Assembly (NCBI RefSeq): GCF_037975245.1
Contig: NC_092571.1
Span: 26,116,564 to 26,180,563 of the forward strand
Reading direction: 5' to 3'
Source of the DNA: Apostichopus japonicus
Taxonomy: Eukaryota; Echinodermata; Holothuroidea; Aspidochirotida; Stichopodidae
Length of the DNA: 64,000 bases
The notes under the pieces were generated by a model, which did not search any database, was not told where the DNA came from, and saw only the letters and a list, made by a program, of their open reading frames with translations. Shown here in pieces: positions 12,801 to 23,453 of the stretch (within the stretch, counting starts at the first letter, position 1; each line of letters begins with the position of its first letter). Made by a program: the position numbers and the translations under genes.

Positions 12801-15800
12801 ACTCTTACTTTAGTCTACCCCTCCTCCGACCTATCCCCGTCCTTCGACCTTTTCCCCTCTCCTAGCACCCTCATCACAGTTATAATGTTACGTAGTTTAT
12901 TGAATGATGTTCAGTTAGTCAGGGGCATGGAGAACCAGGTCAGTCGTAATTATGTCAATAGGGCCTGATTGAAGTGATTAAACATTTCTCTCACACCCAT
13001 ATTTCCATGCCCCCCCCCCCTGTTTTAAACTTGGGCCTCTGTAAAGGCCAATTCCCCAGCCCCTCTCTGCTGAGGCCTCGAGTCAGTCAAACAAACTATC
13101 ATCTAATCATTCATCTTTCCTTATTTCGAATTCTGCCAGGTTGAACGTTGTTTCAGTCATTGGATGGATATGTCGCATGATATTCAACAAAAACAGCAGA
13201 TTTCGGATGACTTTGCAGGTCAGAGGTCACAAAGAACTTTAACTGTCTGTTTTCAAATGTGGTTACAACAGACACTGACAAAGAAAGCTGACAATTTCTA
13301 CAAAGCCAAAGTAGAGAAGCAGGTATGTAGAGATCAAGAGTGAATTTGAAATCTCAAAAACTCATTCTGTTTGAAATGTATATTGGAAATCAAGGCGATT
13401 TGACAATTTTGTATGTTTGGCTGTTTTGACATTCAAGTCATCAAGATAAGTTAGCGGTCATTTAGTATCAAAGGTGGTTAAGGTTTACAAGAATGGTTTA
13501 ACTCACCACTTAATATTTTGGAAAAAGTTGGCTTAGTGTCTATGTGCATTTGTAAAGAGCCTACTCAATGAACCCTTCACATTTTCGAGGCAGGCATTAG
13601 TTACTTGAATGCAGTGTTCAGCAGTGGATTGAAATGTTGCACAGAATTCTCATGAGGCTGGCTGTATTCACATATAATGTGATGACCATTGAGTCAAGAA
13701 AGACGAGCAGTTTGTAGTTATAACGAGTAATGTGCTCCAGCTTAGCAAGGTATTAACCTGTTTATTATAATAACAGTATAATGCTTTCTGTGCCATAGAT
13801 TTACTCTATAGTTTATTGTTGTTTGTTACTTCTTCTTCTTCTTCATTTTTGTATGCATATTTCTGTTTATGGTACAAATTCAACAATTTAAAAATAACAT
13901 ATTATCTTCTCAGATAACTTTCCTTTAATTGGCAAGGTTTGTACCACCACAAGGAAGCAAATACATTTAATAGAGACTACAACATAAAATCACTTATGTC
14001 CAAGATATGTAATAAAGTTCATCTGTCTGAAACAATCCACGATAAAAAGGAAAGATGGCTGTATAAGACCGCTGTATAGCACCGCGGTATAACACCGCTG
14101 TATAACACTGCTGTATAACACAGCTGTACAACAGAGCTGTATAACAGAGCGGTGTACAACACTGCTATATAACACTGCTGTATAACACAGCTGTATAACA
14201 CTGATGTATATCACCGATGTATAACACAGCTGTTTAACACTGCTGTATAACACAGCTGTATCACACCGCTGTATCACACCGCTGTATAACGTAGCTGTAT
14301 AACACAGCTATATTACACAGCGGTGTATAACACAGCTGTATTACACAGCTGTATAACACTGATGTATATCACCGATGTATAACACAGCTGTATAACACAG
14401 CTGTTTAACACTGCTGTGTATAACACAGCTGTATCACACCGCTGTATTACACCGCTGTATAACGTAGCTGTATAACACAGCTGTATAACACAGCTATACT
14501 ACACAGCGGTGTATAACACCGCTGTATAACACAGCTGTATCACACCGCTGTATAACACAGCTGTATCACACCGCTGTATAACGTAGCTGTACACAGCTGT
14601 ATAACACAGCTGTATAACACAGCTGTATAACACAGCGGTGTATACCACGGCTGTATAACACAGCTGTATCACAACTGTATAACACAGCTGTATAACACTA
14701 CTGTATAACACTGCTGTATAACACTGCTGTATAACACTGCTGTATAACACAGCTGTATAACACAGCTATATAACACAGCTATATAACACAGCTATATAAC
14801 ACCGGTGTATAACACAGCTGTGTATAACACTGCTGTATAACACAGCGGTGTGTAACACAGCCGCATAACACAGCTGTATAACACTGCGGTGTATAACACA
14901 GCTGTATAACACTGCTGTATAACACAGCTGTATAACACCGCTGTATAACACCAATCTATAGAATTGCTGCACTGTCAAGGGTCTCCTCCAGATTGTTTGT
15001 ACAGGAAGTTGCATATGTATATCTTCCTACATTCCATTGTTCTTACCCTCAGATGTGGAGTACATGGAAAGTTGCCCTCATGAATATTCAGATAATGAGA
15101 CAAGTCCAAGAAAGTACAGAAAGGAGACGTCTGCAGACATCTTTCAATGCCTTACAGATTTGGTGTTCTGGTAAGTTGCTTTAGCAATCTACAGTTAAAA
15201 GAATAATATGGGTGAAGACTCTTCCTTAAAATCATATTGTCAATGACCAAAGTTACTACATATAATAAACCTGCTTACAGAAGCCAACGTCAATCAGTTT
15301 GGAAAGAAATAAGTCAGGGGTCATTTGATTGTTACAAAATATATAAATTTAACATCACCTTTTAGTGCAGTCTGTGCAATTCACTACTAGAACTGCCCAG
15401 TTTTATCATGTAGACAACCATAGAGAGGTAATACATGCACACACGTGACCTAACCGAATACTTGTAGTCATTAACAGACTTCAGTCAATGTGAGTGCTGG
15501 TCAAGTGTTCAGTGTGTGGGGCGGGGTGGGTCTTCACAACTATTGAAAATTTGGCTACAAAGTTTTGACTTATTCCCATATAAAAAATTCCATTCCTGAT
15601 AATGCAACATCCAAGTTGAAAGCATTTTGTTCAATGTTGAGGGGTGAATTAATACTCCAGTTCTATCATTTATAATAATATCAACGTTTTTCACCCTCCC
15701 CTTTGTTATTTTCTTAGTACTGTTAGAAACATACTAATTAAGCAAGTCTTATCTGTTCATATTCATCGTCAATTTGTAACCACCTTAAAGTATTTTCTGT

Positions 15801-18800
15801 GAATAATGTAATGAGGGTTGTGAACATAACGATAACCAAACAAGGGCCTAGATAACCTTCTTGAATGAGTGAATGTTAATAGTGTATTAAAGTAACATGT
15901 CAAAGGTCATGGGGTCAAAAAAATTCAGATATTTCAAACTTGAAGAGTCAGATTGATGACATCATAGTGGTCACAAACCAATCACTTTTTTTTTTTTTGC
16001 TCAGAAAACAAAAAGCAGAGACTTTTGATTCAGAGTATTAGAGTGAAGCAAGAGAGAAATCGTGTAAGATTTGCTTTCAGTAAATGGAGGGAACAAATGG
16101 ATCAGCGGAGAAATGCTGGCAGCTCCTACCACAAACATCAACTCAGAAGGTAACAAGTGATCTGAGACTTCTTTTAGCCTCTTTTCTGTGTAGTCTTAAA
16201 GGCATTGAAGACTCGCCTCAAACCGCCTGAAAAAGTTAACTTTCTGTTGCTTGCAAGTGAAGTTTTTCTTCATGTCGCTACAAAATGCAGACAGTAATGA
16301 AACGAGATACCTTGTTATCTTTGATGTCCATCGCAGCTATGTACACTGTGTTGTGGGTATTGACCGTAGCTGTATGTATTGACTGTAAACTAGTGTCTAA
16401 TTATCGACAGTAGCAAGCTGTGTGTGTATTTTCTGGAATTGATGGTGGCGTCTAACACTTCTGTTACACCTCATTTGAAACTAGGTCAGATTACAGTCTT
16501 CACACCCTTTTATCAACTTTACCCTGTAAAATATGACTTTGTCCAATAGTCTCGCATATTCTCATATTTTAGCTCCTGTCATTAATTGCTTTGTCATTCA
16601 ATGCGATGTTTTACCGTGTAAATGTCTTTTCACATGCCTCTCTCCCTTTTAGACACGATCGTTGACAAGGCCTCCATGTATGTTTAAATTTAGCATATCT
16701 ATTATCTAGGGTCGATTGGTAGGCATGTACAAATTGGCTGGTGTATGTCTGATTGTCTTTGGCTGGAAACTTCTACTTTATTTTTATTCTTTTAGACACT
16801 TCCAGGCCTGGTTGCACACGATGCAAAAGGAGAAGCATTTGCAAGAGTTATATGAAAATGCTCTGGCAACCTTCACGTATCGTAGGATCCAGCTGGTCTT
16901 GTACGGAAAGCATGACATGATAAAATATGACAGGGAAGTCCTACGTCGCAATGCTAGCGGACATCCATCTGATAAAATCATCAGCATTTGCTTTGAGAGG
17001 TGGAAGAGCAGGACTACTCAAAGAGGAAAGGAGAGGTTGCGGCTGTTTTCTCTTGCACAGAGTGCAGCTGCTCATTGGAGATGGTGGGTAGAGAAGAGAC
17101 AACAGTATAGGCGGATAGAGAGAGAGAAGGAGCAAAAGGCTGAGGCATTTTCCAGACGATGTTTGAGGTAAAGGAAAGACAACGTGAATACCAATGTCAC
17201 AGCTGACGGAAAAAAATTCAAATTCGTCATTTAAATTGAATCTCTGAAAGAACATTTTGACTTGAATGAATTTCTTTTCATTTTTTCAATTGTATCTGTC
17301 TTGGATTGTCATTCTGTAAATTGTTTCTTTATGTTTTTTCTCTTTTTTTTTCACATTGTTTATCAGATTGTTTGTTTATGATGCATTTTTTGTGGCTGAT
17401 ATATCGAAAAATAAAAAATAAATTATCTTATGTTACAATAGTTGAATTGAATTATTTTTTTTTACTTATTTATCTGTTTTCTTAACTATGATCTCATTGA
17501 GGAGAAGAGAAGGGTTACAACAAACTTCAAAATTTATGAAGATTATTTATTTTTGACTAATTACAAATGTTTATTCTCTTCACTACTTCTTTTGCACTTA
17601 TTGATCTGTATAACAAAGAAAATGAAATGACTTCTACGGTTGTAACTGTGTAATCTCATTCTGGTGGTAATTCGTGGCTTCTTTTATTCCAGTTTGCATG
17701 TTATCAAGTGTTGGAAGAAAGGAGTTGAACAACAGAAACAAGAGAGACAGAGGAAAAATTGGTTGTTGCAAAAGTATGGAAGGAAATGGATGAATCTGAC
17801 ATCTCAGAGGATTGTTGCTGAGCAGATGGTATGGTTACTATGGTGATTTCTAACATTCTTTATAATATAGTTTGTACAATTGAAAAGAAATATTCTAACC
17901 ACTGTAGATATATTTATATCACATATAGTATTCAAGGGTATCCATGTAAGGAATGACAGGTTGCAGCCAGGATTGTTATAAAATTATAATAATTGCAGCT
18001 CATTCGGTGATTCCAATACAAAAACTATACATCATTCCTCTGATCATATTCATGTTACAAACATTATTACAAGCACATAGGTGGGAAGTTACTTAAGATA
18101 ATGTTATGTTATCAAGCTATCAAGAGCTAGCATAGCAAACATATAGGTGGGAAGTTATGTTTGATCCTTTTATGCTATCAAGAGCTAACATAACAAGCCC
18201 ATAGGTGGGAGTTATTTTTGATCATTTTATGCTATCAAGTTATCAAGAGCTAACATTATAATAAGCACATAGGTGGGAAGTTACTTAAGATCCTGTTATG
18301 CTATCCAGCTATCAACAGCTAACATTATAATAAGCACATAGGTGGGAAGTTATTTTCAATCCTTTCATGTTATCAAGCTATCAAGAGCTAACATTATAAC
18401 AAGCACATAGGTGAAAAACATGAGGGTCAATTTCAGAAGTGAATACATGTGTTGTAGAAATATTACATGGACTGATAGCAGTGGGTTCTTTTAACAGCCT
18501 ACATGATACTTAATTTATTTTATATAAATTTTTGTATCTTAAAGTTTCCCTCTTTTTTGTTCTATTTTCCTTCCTTTAAATTATCCTGTGAATTCAAGGA
18601 GCATTACTGGAAGATGAGGAGAGGATGGAACCAGTGGAGGCAGCATCTAATTAAATCTCTGACATCGAAGAAATTTAACAAGAATGAAGAAAGAAGACTT
18701 TGTGCCAAGGTACGGTAAAAAGACAGGACACACATGTCCAGACTCCAGGTACTGTAGTTTCTGTTAAACTTTTGCAGACATGAAACGTCCAGACACCAGA

Positions 18801-19627
18801 TACTGTAGTTTCTGTTAAACTTTTGCTATTGTTGGACTTTGACCCAAAAAAAATTAAGCTTTCGGTTGCCTGTCACTTTCATGTGGAATACTAAACAGAG
18901 ACATTCCATAATATGCTATCAGCTTTCTGTCTACCCGGTCTTAATATCTCTCTCAACACAAACGGTTTCTTGGAACGTATTTTATTTGTCCCAACTATAC
19001 AAAGTGAATGTCGATGGTTCGTACAAGTGAAATTATTGTCATATCTCCATCATTTCTCACTAATTTAAATCTGACTAATTAGTCCTTTAATTATGGTACT
19101 TTAACACCATTCCCTAAGAAGACTATGCTAACTAAAATACACATTTCAGTCCATGGGTCAGTGTTTTTTTGTTGTTGAAAAATCATAAATTCATAGCATT
19201 AGTCATGGAGCAATGCATAAATTTACAGAGGGGAACAAAGTGGCTGTAGTGTTGAAAGCATTAGGGCATAGATATATCAAAGTTTGTAGAATATTATTAT
19301 AATATAAAACTTGCGCAGTCTGTATGATCTAGGTGACTGTAATGTTAGTGAAATATCTATTTTGGCATGCTCCCTTTATCTCAATGCAAAGAAAACAAAT
19401 CTATAAAAAAAGTTATTTACTTTCTTTATGAAATAATCATTCATTTATTCTTATATTGTTTGTTTGGTTTTCACTATATGGTTATTATATTACTATTATG
19501 AACTCATATTAAGGGAATATGTGTGGTTACAACCAAAGTATTTTTTTTCTCGTCCTATATACTGTAGGTATTCAATGCTTGGAAGATGGCAGCAAAACAT
19601 GATCTCCAATACTATATAGAAGAATAA
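665..19627 (+). CDS. SFI1: SFI1-like centrin-binding repeat protein, 5'-partial, 21 exons in window
   Basis: SFI1 proteins are long helical rods that bind centrin at centrosomes or basal bodies through repeats ending in (F/L)xxW. Exons: 665-897, 1571-1721, 2238-2342, 2732-2957, 3711-3886, 4889-5891, 6560-6766, 7177-7320, 7840-8042, 8633-8723, 9449-9711, 10432-10693, 11483-11721, 12386-12476, 13140-13322, 15053-15170, 16005-16149, 16796-17167, 17693-17828, 18599-18709, 19568-19627. All phases agree, giving 1505 codons and a TAA stop. I count roughly 38 W-centred repeats, for example FRKWKSSY, FQKWKSQ, FEKWKEYV, FSKWREQM, FQAWLHTM, WNQWRQHL and FNAWKMAA, in Lys/Arg/Glu/Gln-rich helix. The first exon starts with a splice acceptor in mid-codon, so the N terminus is upstream of the window. 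Exon 6 interrupts the rod with an acidic, Ser-rich insert. A different W-repeat coiled protein is possible but less likely. The gene name rests on repeat pattern, not on an alignment. Confidence 0.85.
2605..2668. repeat. 26-bp stem, 12-nt loop inverted repeat in SFI1 intron 3
   Basis: The arm at 2605-2630 and the reverse complement of 2643-2668 agree at 25 of 26 bases, separated by a 12-base loop. Pairing does not extend beyond the arms. It lies in the intron between exons ending 2342 and starting 2732. It could be a small foldback element or a microRNA-type hairpin; nothing in the sequence decides between them. Confidence 0.7.
4285..4625 (-). repeat. tRNA-derived SINE, family 1, diverged copy
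   Basis: Shares ordered blocks with 10830-11135, 36105-36400 and 55690-55990: GGTCATTGGT, a C-rich middle, GCCACAAAC, TTTACAAGT, AGTGCCTTGCC and a tRNA-like end. On the minus strand the tRNA-like head is at the high-coordinate end. It lies in SFI1 intron 5. It is too diverged for the pol III boxes to be read with certainty. Confidence 0.55.
4889..5891 (+). other. Large acidic/Ser-rich exon (exon 6) inside the SFI1-like gene
   Basis: This 1003-nt exon is several times longer than its neighbours. It opens with one normal repeat (FRILLRQWHQHA), then carries about 300 residues with no W-repeat, rich in Ser, Asp and Glu. Acidic runs include VEDEDS and DENDDEDC, and there are SP/TP sites such as SSPYFG, SSPDSK and DTPKPP. 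It ends at a strong donor (GTAAGT at 5892). The segment is probably disordered and may be phosphorylated; that is inference. The open frame extends upstream of the acceptor to 4734, but the tract ending in TACTAG before 4889 and the phase match support starting the exon at 4889. Confidence 0.8.
6840..6894. repeat. (TA)n microsatellite
   Basis: Uninterrupted TA dinucleotides in SFI1 intron 7. The rest of that intron shows nothing recognisable. Confidence 0.95.
8719..9165 (+). repeat. 21-bp minisatellite in phase with a splice donor
   Basis: About 21 units of the form (A/G)CATGGTTAGTRTAGAGTAAT. The first unit, ACATGGTAAGTGTAGAATAA plus T, consists of the last five bases of SFI1 exon 10 plus its GTAAGT donor, and the following units run on in 21-bp register. 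At least one further unit (8841 on) again reads ATGGTAAGT, a donor look-alike. The array occupies most of the first part of intron 10. Confidence 0.92.
10830..11135 (-). repeat. tRNA-derived SINE, family 1
   Basis: The high-coordinate end, read on the minus strand, has a tRNA-like head with a box B (GGTTCGAGTTC) and a box A-like GTGGTTCAGGCAGTGG. It is followed by the motif CTTGGGCAAAGCACTTTATC and CACCCAGGTGTATAAA. Matches the copy at 55690-55990 closely. Lies in SFI1 intron 12. Confidence 0.7.
14056..14952. repeat. 13-bp minisatellite array
   Basis: About 900 bp built from CTGTATAACACAG-type 13-mers, with A/C variation and occasional insertions or deletions, in SFI1 intron 15. Each unit is partly self-complementary, so the array can form many small hairpins. 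It gives long open frames on the minus strand that are only repeat translations. Confidence 0.95.
16196..16506 (+). mobile_element. MITE family A, truncated copy
   Basis: Starts TTAAAGGCATTGAAGACTCG and then matches, in order, copies at 41461-41793 and (inverted) 45830-46200, sharing GTTAACTTTC, GCTTGCAAGTGA, TACCTTGTTATCTTT, GGGTATTGACCG and CTAACACTTCTGTTACACC. The right terminal inverted repeat is degraded to AGTCTTCAC. Lies in SFI1 intron 17. Confidence 0.75.
18056..18415. repeat. Tandem repeat of about 60-70 bp, six copies
   Basis: Repeated phrase AGCACATAGGTGGGAAGTTA followed by a TATCAAG-rich part and GAGCTAACATTATAA. Copies differ by small insertions and deletions. Located in SFI1 intron 19, ending about 180 bases before exon 20. 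Confidence 0.88.
18717..18832. repeat. Two-copy direct repeat of about 60 bp
   Basis: The phrase GTACTGTAGTTTCTGTTAAA and its flanks occur twice in a row just after SFI1 exon 20. The rest of this intron (to 19567) shows nothing recognisable. Confidence 0.8.
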
Positions 19628-20066
19628 AAGTAGTGTACCTCCTGTACAGCAACCTCTCTGATAACTCAAGGGAGAGCTACCGGAAATTCTGGACTATTTG
19701 ACATCCCATGACCCTAATTTCCTCACAATTATTTAAGAGAAGAGCAGTCTTATACCTCAACAGAGAGCTATGGACATTCTGGACCATTTGGGCAGTTACC
19801 TTACTTTCTCCTAATATGTCCAGATAATAATATTTTCCTAAACGTATAGGATACCATGGTAGTTATTTTTACATCAATTGATGGGAAGTTCTGTGTGTGA
19901 CAAGCAGACTAAAGGGTTCTCTTTGGAGGTAGAGACATAGAAATGCACTACAATTGTTAAGGTCATTCAAAGGACTGGACTGTAGGGAAGAAAGAAATGT
20001 GTTACTATGCAAAGATTGTAAACAGAGGAACGGTTGGATTTTTACCTCCAGATATGCCAGGATCCA

Positions 20067-20072
20067 AATAAA
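20067..20072 (+). terminator. Candidate poly(A) signal for the SFI1-like gene
   Basis: AATAAA about 440 bases after the stop codon. Other A/T-rich candidates exist further downstream, so its use is a guess. Confidence 0.4.
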
Positions 20073-21361
20073 CTAGGTGGACATGATCAGGTTAAATCAT
20101 ATACAGACTATGAAAACACATTGTAAGCACCCTGATGAAATTTACATTCAATTTCTACAGTTTCTATGGTATTCAAGATAGCAATATTTGAACTTGCCAC
20201 GATTTGAGGCATAAGTGAACTTGAAGCAAAGCAGGGCCTCATATCATTTCATAGAAGCACACTACAGAAAACAGTGATACACCGTAATACATTAAGGCAT
20301 CTTATGTGTTTTTTTTCCAGTGCCAGTACAATTAATGAACAGATTACTGTACCTATATAATTTACCACAATGTGAATAATTGTTACACATGAAACATTAA
20401 AATTTCATCGTATTGGAGATACAACATCCATCATAGAGGTAATACATACAGGGTAAATTCTATAAACAAAGGTTGTTTCTGAATATGTATTTTATAAATA
20501 TAATATCTATTTTCCCTTGAGACGATTGAAAGTTTAGTGTATAGGATTGTGTCTGCCAGGTATATCAGTAATAAAAATAATTTTAAGATCACCTGTCATT
20601 CACAATTTCGTTACTTTTCATTCATACTGGATTTGGCTGCATGTCCATGCACAACCTGTAAGCTTTTGTAATGCATACAGTATACCTCATATTTTTATCA
20701 ATATTTTTGGAATATTATTTTTTAAGGTTTTGTATTGTGTGTGTGTTCCAAATGTATTCTAGAATGCTGCAATGCCTCAAAGGCTTCCATGTTTAAGGAA
20801 GAATGACTTTTTAATTTGCTTTTTATCTCATAAAAGTTATATAAACATTTTTCTAAAGTGTACAGCAGTAAAATTTTACCTTGCCACATGTATACAGGTA
20901 CCAAGCAGTAATTCATTCCTATTTATGCTTAGATTTGTTCATATATACCACAGACATTGAGATATTCATAAAAAATATTGAAATGTTTACATAAATACTT
21001 TTGATATGACTGTTCTTTTATTCGTTGTTATGAAATCGTTGAAATTTATTCGTTATGATGAAATGTGATGAAATCATAAGAAATTCTATTACTCTTGACT
21101 AAGAAGAAGAAGAAGAATAGATAGTTTAATGAAGCCCCCTCCCCCCCCCCCCAAAGAAAAAAGAAGGCTAACTCTCATGACTGCACTGTTAGTAGACATG
21201 GAGGTTAAGACTTTTCAAGCAGCTGCAGGTCAAAACATTTAATCTAAGCTTTAAATTCTTATAGCACACATCACTCCCTCAATACACAATGGCCATCTTG
21301 CATTCAGATATTTAAAGGAGAACTCTATCTTAACAGTAATATAATAATAATAAGAATTGTA

Positions 21362-21576
21362 ATCAGCAGCTATTTTTACGACGCCTACAGGGACCACAAA
21401 TGGGGGAGAAACTTACAGGTCGGGTGGCTTTCAATTCAACCTTTTAACTCAAATTTCAATTTCAATTGAAAACCCAACTTACTATGACCTGGCCGGGAAT
21501 CGAACCCCGAACCTCCCTATAGCTAAGCCTCATTGCTTCAAATGGCACTGCCTTTGTCGACTTGCCCATAGCATCG
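21362..21576 (-). repeat. tRNA-derived SINE, family 2
   Basis: On the minus strand it contains box B GGGGTTCGATTCCC followed by GGCCAGGTCATAGTAAG. The same order of blocks (GGGAGAAAC, CAGGTCGGGTGGCTT, ATTCAAC, TATGACC) recurs at 38886-39165 and, more decayed, at 26750-26960. Confidence 0.6.
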
Positions 21577-21688
21577 GTATATTTTTTAAATTTTAGCTCT
21601 AAAATTTGAAATTTCATCTCGAAATTTCTCGCTTGCCCCCAAAATTTATTATCCCAAATTTCGACAAATTACACCAATGTCCTGACGA

Positions 21689-22272
21689 TTAAAGGATTGG
21701 TTCAGGTGTCTGACATGTCTATCTTGTATGAAAGAGCTTAAAAAGACAAACAGAATAGTGAAGAAACTACCATGATAGCATTCTCTGTTAAGGAGATATC
21801 ACACTTTGAAGATTTCACAATTTCTTTGCAAATGACTGGTACGTAGAAAGATTAACTGTGAGGGTGTGATGTCACATCCTCACTTCCTTAACATGTGTGA
21901 ATATATTTCATTAAAAAATAATTACTTTTTTTTCACAAATCTAAAAAAGTATAATCAAACATTCTTCAGATGTTAAATCTCAAATACTTCCCTTGACACA
22001 TATGAGATCTCCTGACATATCTTTTGGTTGTAGGTCATAAAATCTTACAAAATATTTTAATAAAATAACAAAGACTTTTCAGGAATGTGAGGAGATGACG
22101 TCACAGCTAGTCTCAGCTGATTTCAGCAGTTTCTACACAATCAGATAGAACTTTAAACTTGAATATCTCCTAAACGGAAAAAGATATTGAATAATTTCTT
22201 CACTGTTGGGTTTCTTTTATTGTCTTCTTTCATATAAGATAAACATTTGTGACACCTGAACTATTCCTTTAA
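21689..22272 (+). mobile_element. MITE family B, copy 1 (584 bp)
   Basis: Begins TTAAAGGATTGGTTCAGGTG and ends with the inverted counterpart CACCTGAACTATTCCTTTAA, so TTAA is present at both edges. The interior is an imperfect inverted repeat: ATGTCACATCCTCACTTCC on the left, GGAATGTGAGGAGATGACGT on the right. The same element occurs in opposite orientation at 57223-57805. Confidence 0.85.
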
Positions 22273-22340
22273 TCTCAAACTTTTCACCCCCAAATTTCAT
22301 TATTGTATTTAGCAATATCGAACTTTTATCACAAAAATTC

Positions 22341-22725
22341 AGTGCAACCAAGGGCGTAGGAACCGGGGGGCTGGGGGGCGCCAGCCCCCCCAGTGAAAAA
22401 TGTGGAGGGCGGAAGTATCATTCCGCCCCCCCCCCCGGTTCGCAAGTCAGAAAACCCCTTTTTCATTTCCAAATGAGAAAAAAAGATCTCATTTGGAGCA
22501 CCAAATTGCATTTAAGGCCAGGTGAAAATACAAAATTAAGTTTACAAAATGGAGTGGGTGTTGAAGTGTGCTATATTGCACCAAATTGCATCTGAGGCCA
22601 CCTGGAAATGCAATAAAATCCAAAGGGGAGGGGGACACCCCCTCCCCTTAGACCCCTCCCCCAGGCTGGCCATCAGTCTTCAGCCCTCACACTCAAAAGT
22701 ACCTTCCTACGCCACTGAGTGCAAC
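22341..22725. mobile_element. hAT-type MITE with 8-bp target duplication
   Basis: The direct repeat AGTGCAAC lies at 22341-22348 and again at 22718-22725. Just inside are inverted ends CAAGGGCGTAGGAA and TTCCTACGCCACTG. The interior has long G and C runs. An 8-bp duplication with short inverted ends is the hAT superfamily signature; there is no transposase, so the element is non-autonomous. It lies about 600 bp upstream of the AGXT start. Confidence 0.85.
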
Positions 22726-23354
22726 GATTATTCACAAACTTACGACGTCTCATGTCGATGCTTCATATACAAAAGTATCAATTTCATGTTAAAAATGTGA
22801 AGGTTTACCATGAAATGGTGATGTTTTTTCTTGAAATTGCGACATAAATCTAAATTTGTACACTTTCATTTGGAAATATTGACGTCTATCCCAAAACTGC
22901 GACGTGACATCATAACCAGAATTGTTTTACTTTTTTGTCGCGAACTTTCCACGTTTCGTTACAACATATTATTACAACGTTTGATTTCGATTTTCAATTA
23001 ACCTTCATCTCGGTATTTTGAAGTTTAATCTAAACTTCCGACATTCCTTGTCTAATTGTTGACGTTTTGTCACAAAATCGCGACATTTTAGTTATACTGT
23101 AATAATATATACTGCCTCAGGTAATATAAAAACACAAACCTCCCCCCGGATATCAACACATTCCCTCCCAAGTTCTTCTGAACAATTTCGTATTCCTTCT
23201 TTCACAACCCTGGATGAACAATTTCGTATTCTTTGACAACCCTGGATTGGAATTACCGGATCCGCCCCTTCCGGTGGGAAGAGTGGTATGATTTTACTGT
23301 CAAACTGAAGATAACAAAAAGGAAGAGCGCACTCAACCCTGTCCCAGTACCAGC
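22726..23354 (+). promoter_or_regulatory. Presumed AGXT promoter/5' UTR region
   Basis: About 630 bp between the inserted hAT MITE and the first AGXT codon. It has more CG dinucleotides than most of the window (repeated CGAC/GACG phrases). I see no TATA box or 5' UTR splice site that I would defend, so the assignment rests on position only. Confidence 0.3.
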
Positions 23355-23453
23355 ATGTTCTGCCTCCGCCTATTGAGGGTCCCCGCAGGCCCGGTTCTGC
23401 GAAATTGTAACCATTTTCCTGTCTCATTGTTGAGAGTAACCACAACTCTAAAG
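23355..23453 (+). other. Mitochondrial presequence of AGXT (residues 1-33)
   Basis: The 33 residues before Met34 begin [17 protein letters not shown]. They contain several Arg, no Asp or Glu, and can form an amphipathic helix, as mitochondrial targeting peptides do. Met34 lies at 23454-23456 and would give a cytosolic or peroxisomal form if translation or transcription starts there. Confidence 0.75.

Larger units (their letters stand above)
19628..21688 (+). other. SFI1-like 3' UTR and intergenic DNA
   Basis: After the stop at 19625-19627 the first clear poly(A) signal is AATAAA at 20067-20072. Further on are A/T-rich sequence and a polyC tract near 21137-21152. From about 21362 to 21576 there is a tRNA-like SINE, listed separately. 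No additional coding exon was supported. Confidence 0.5.

Noticed and set aside
13990..15014. Several minus-strand frames rich in Val/Leu/Tyr/Ser
   Set aside because: They are translations of the 13-bp minisatellite.
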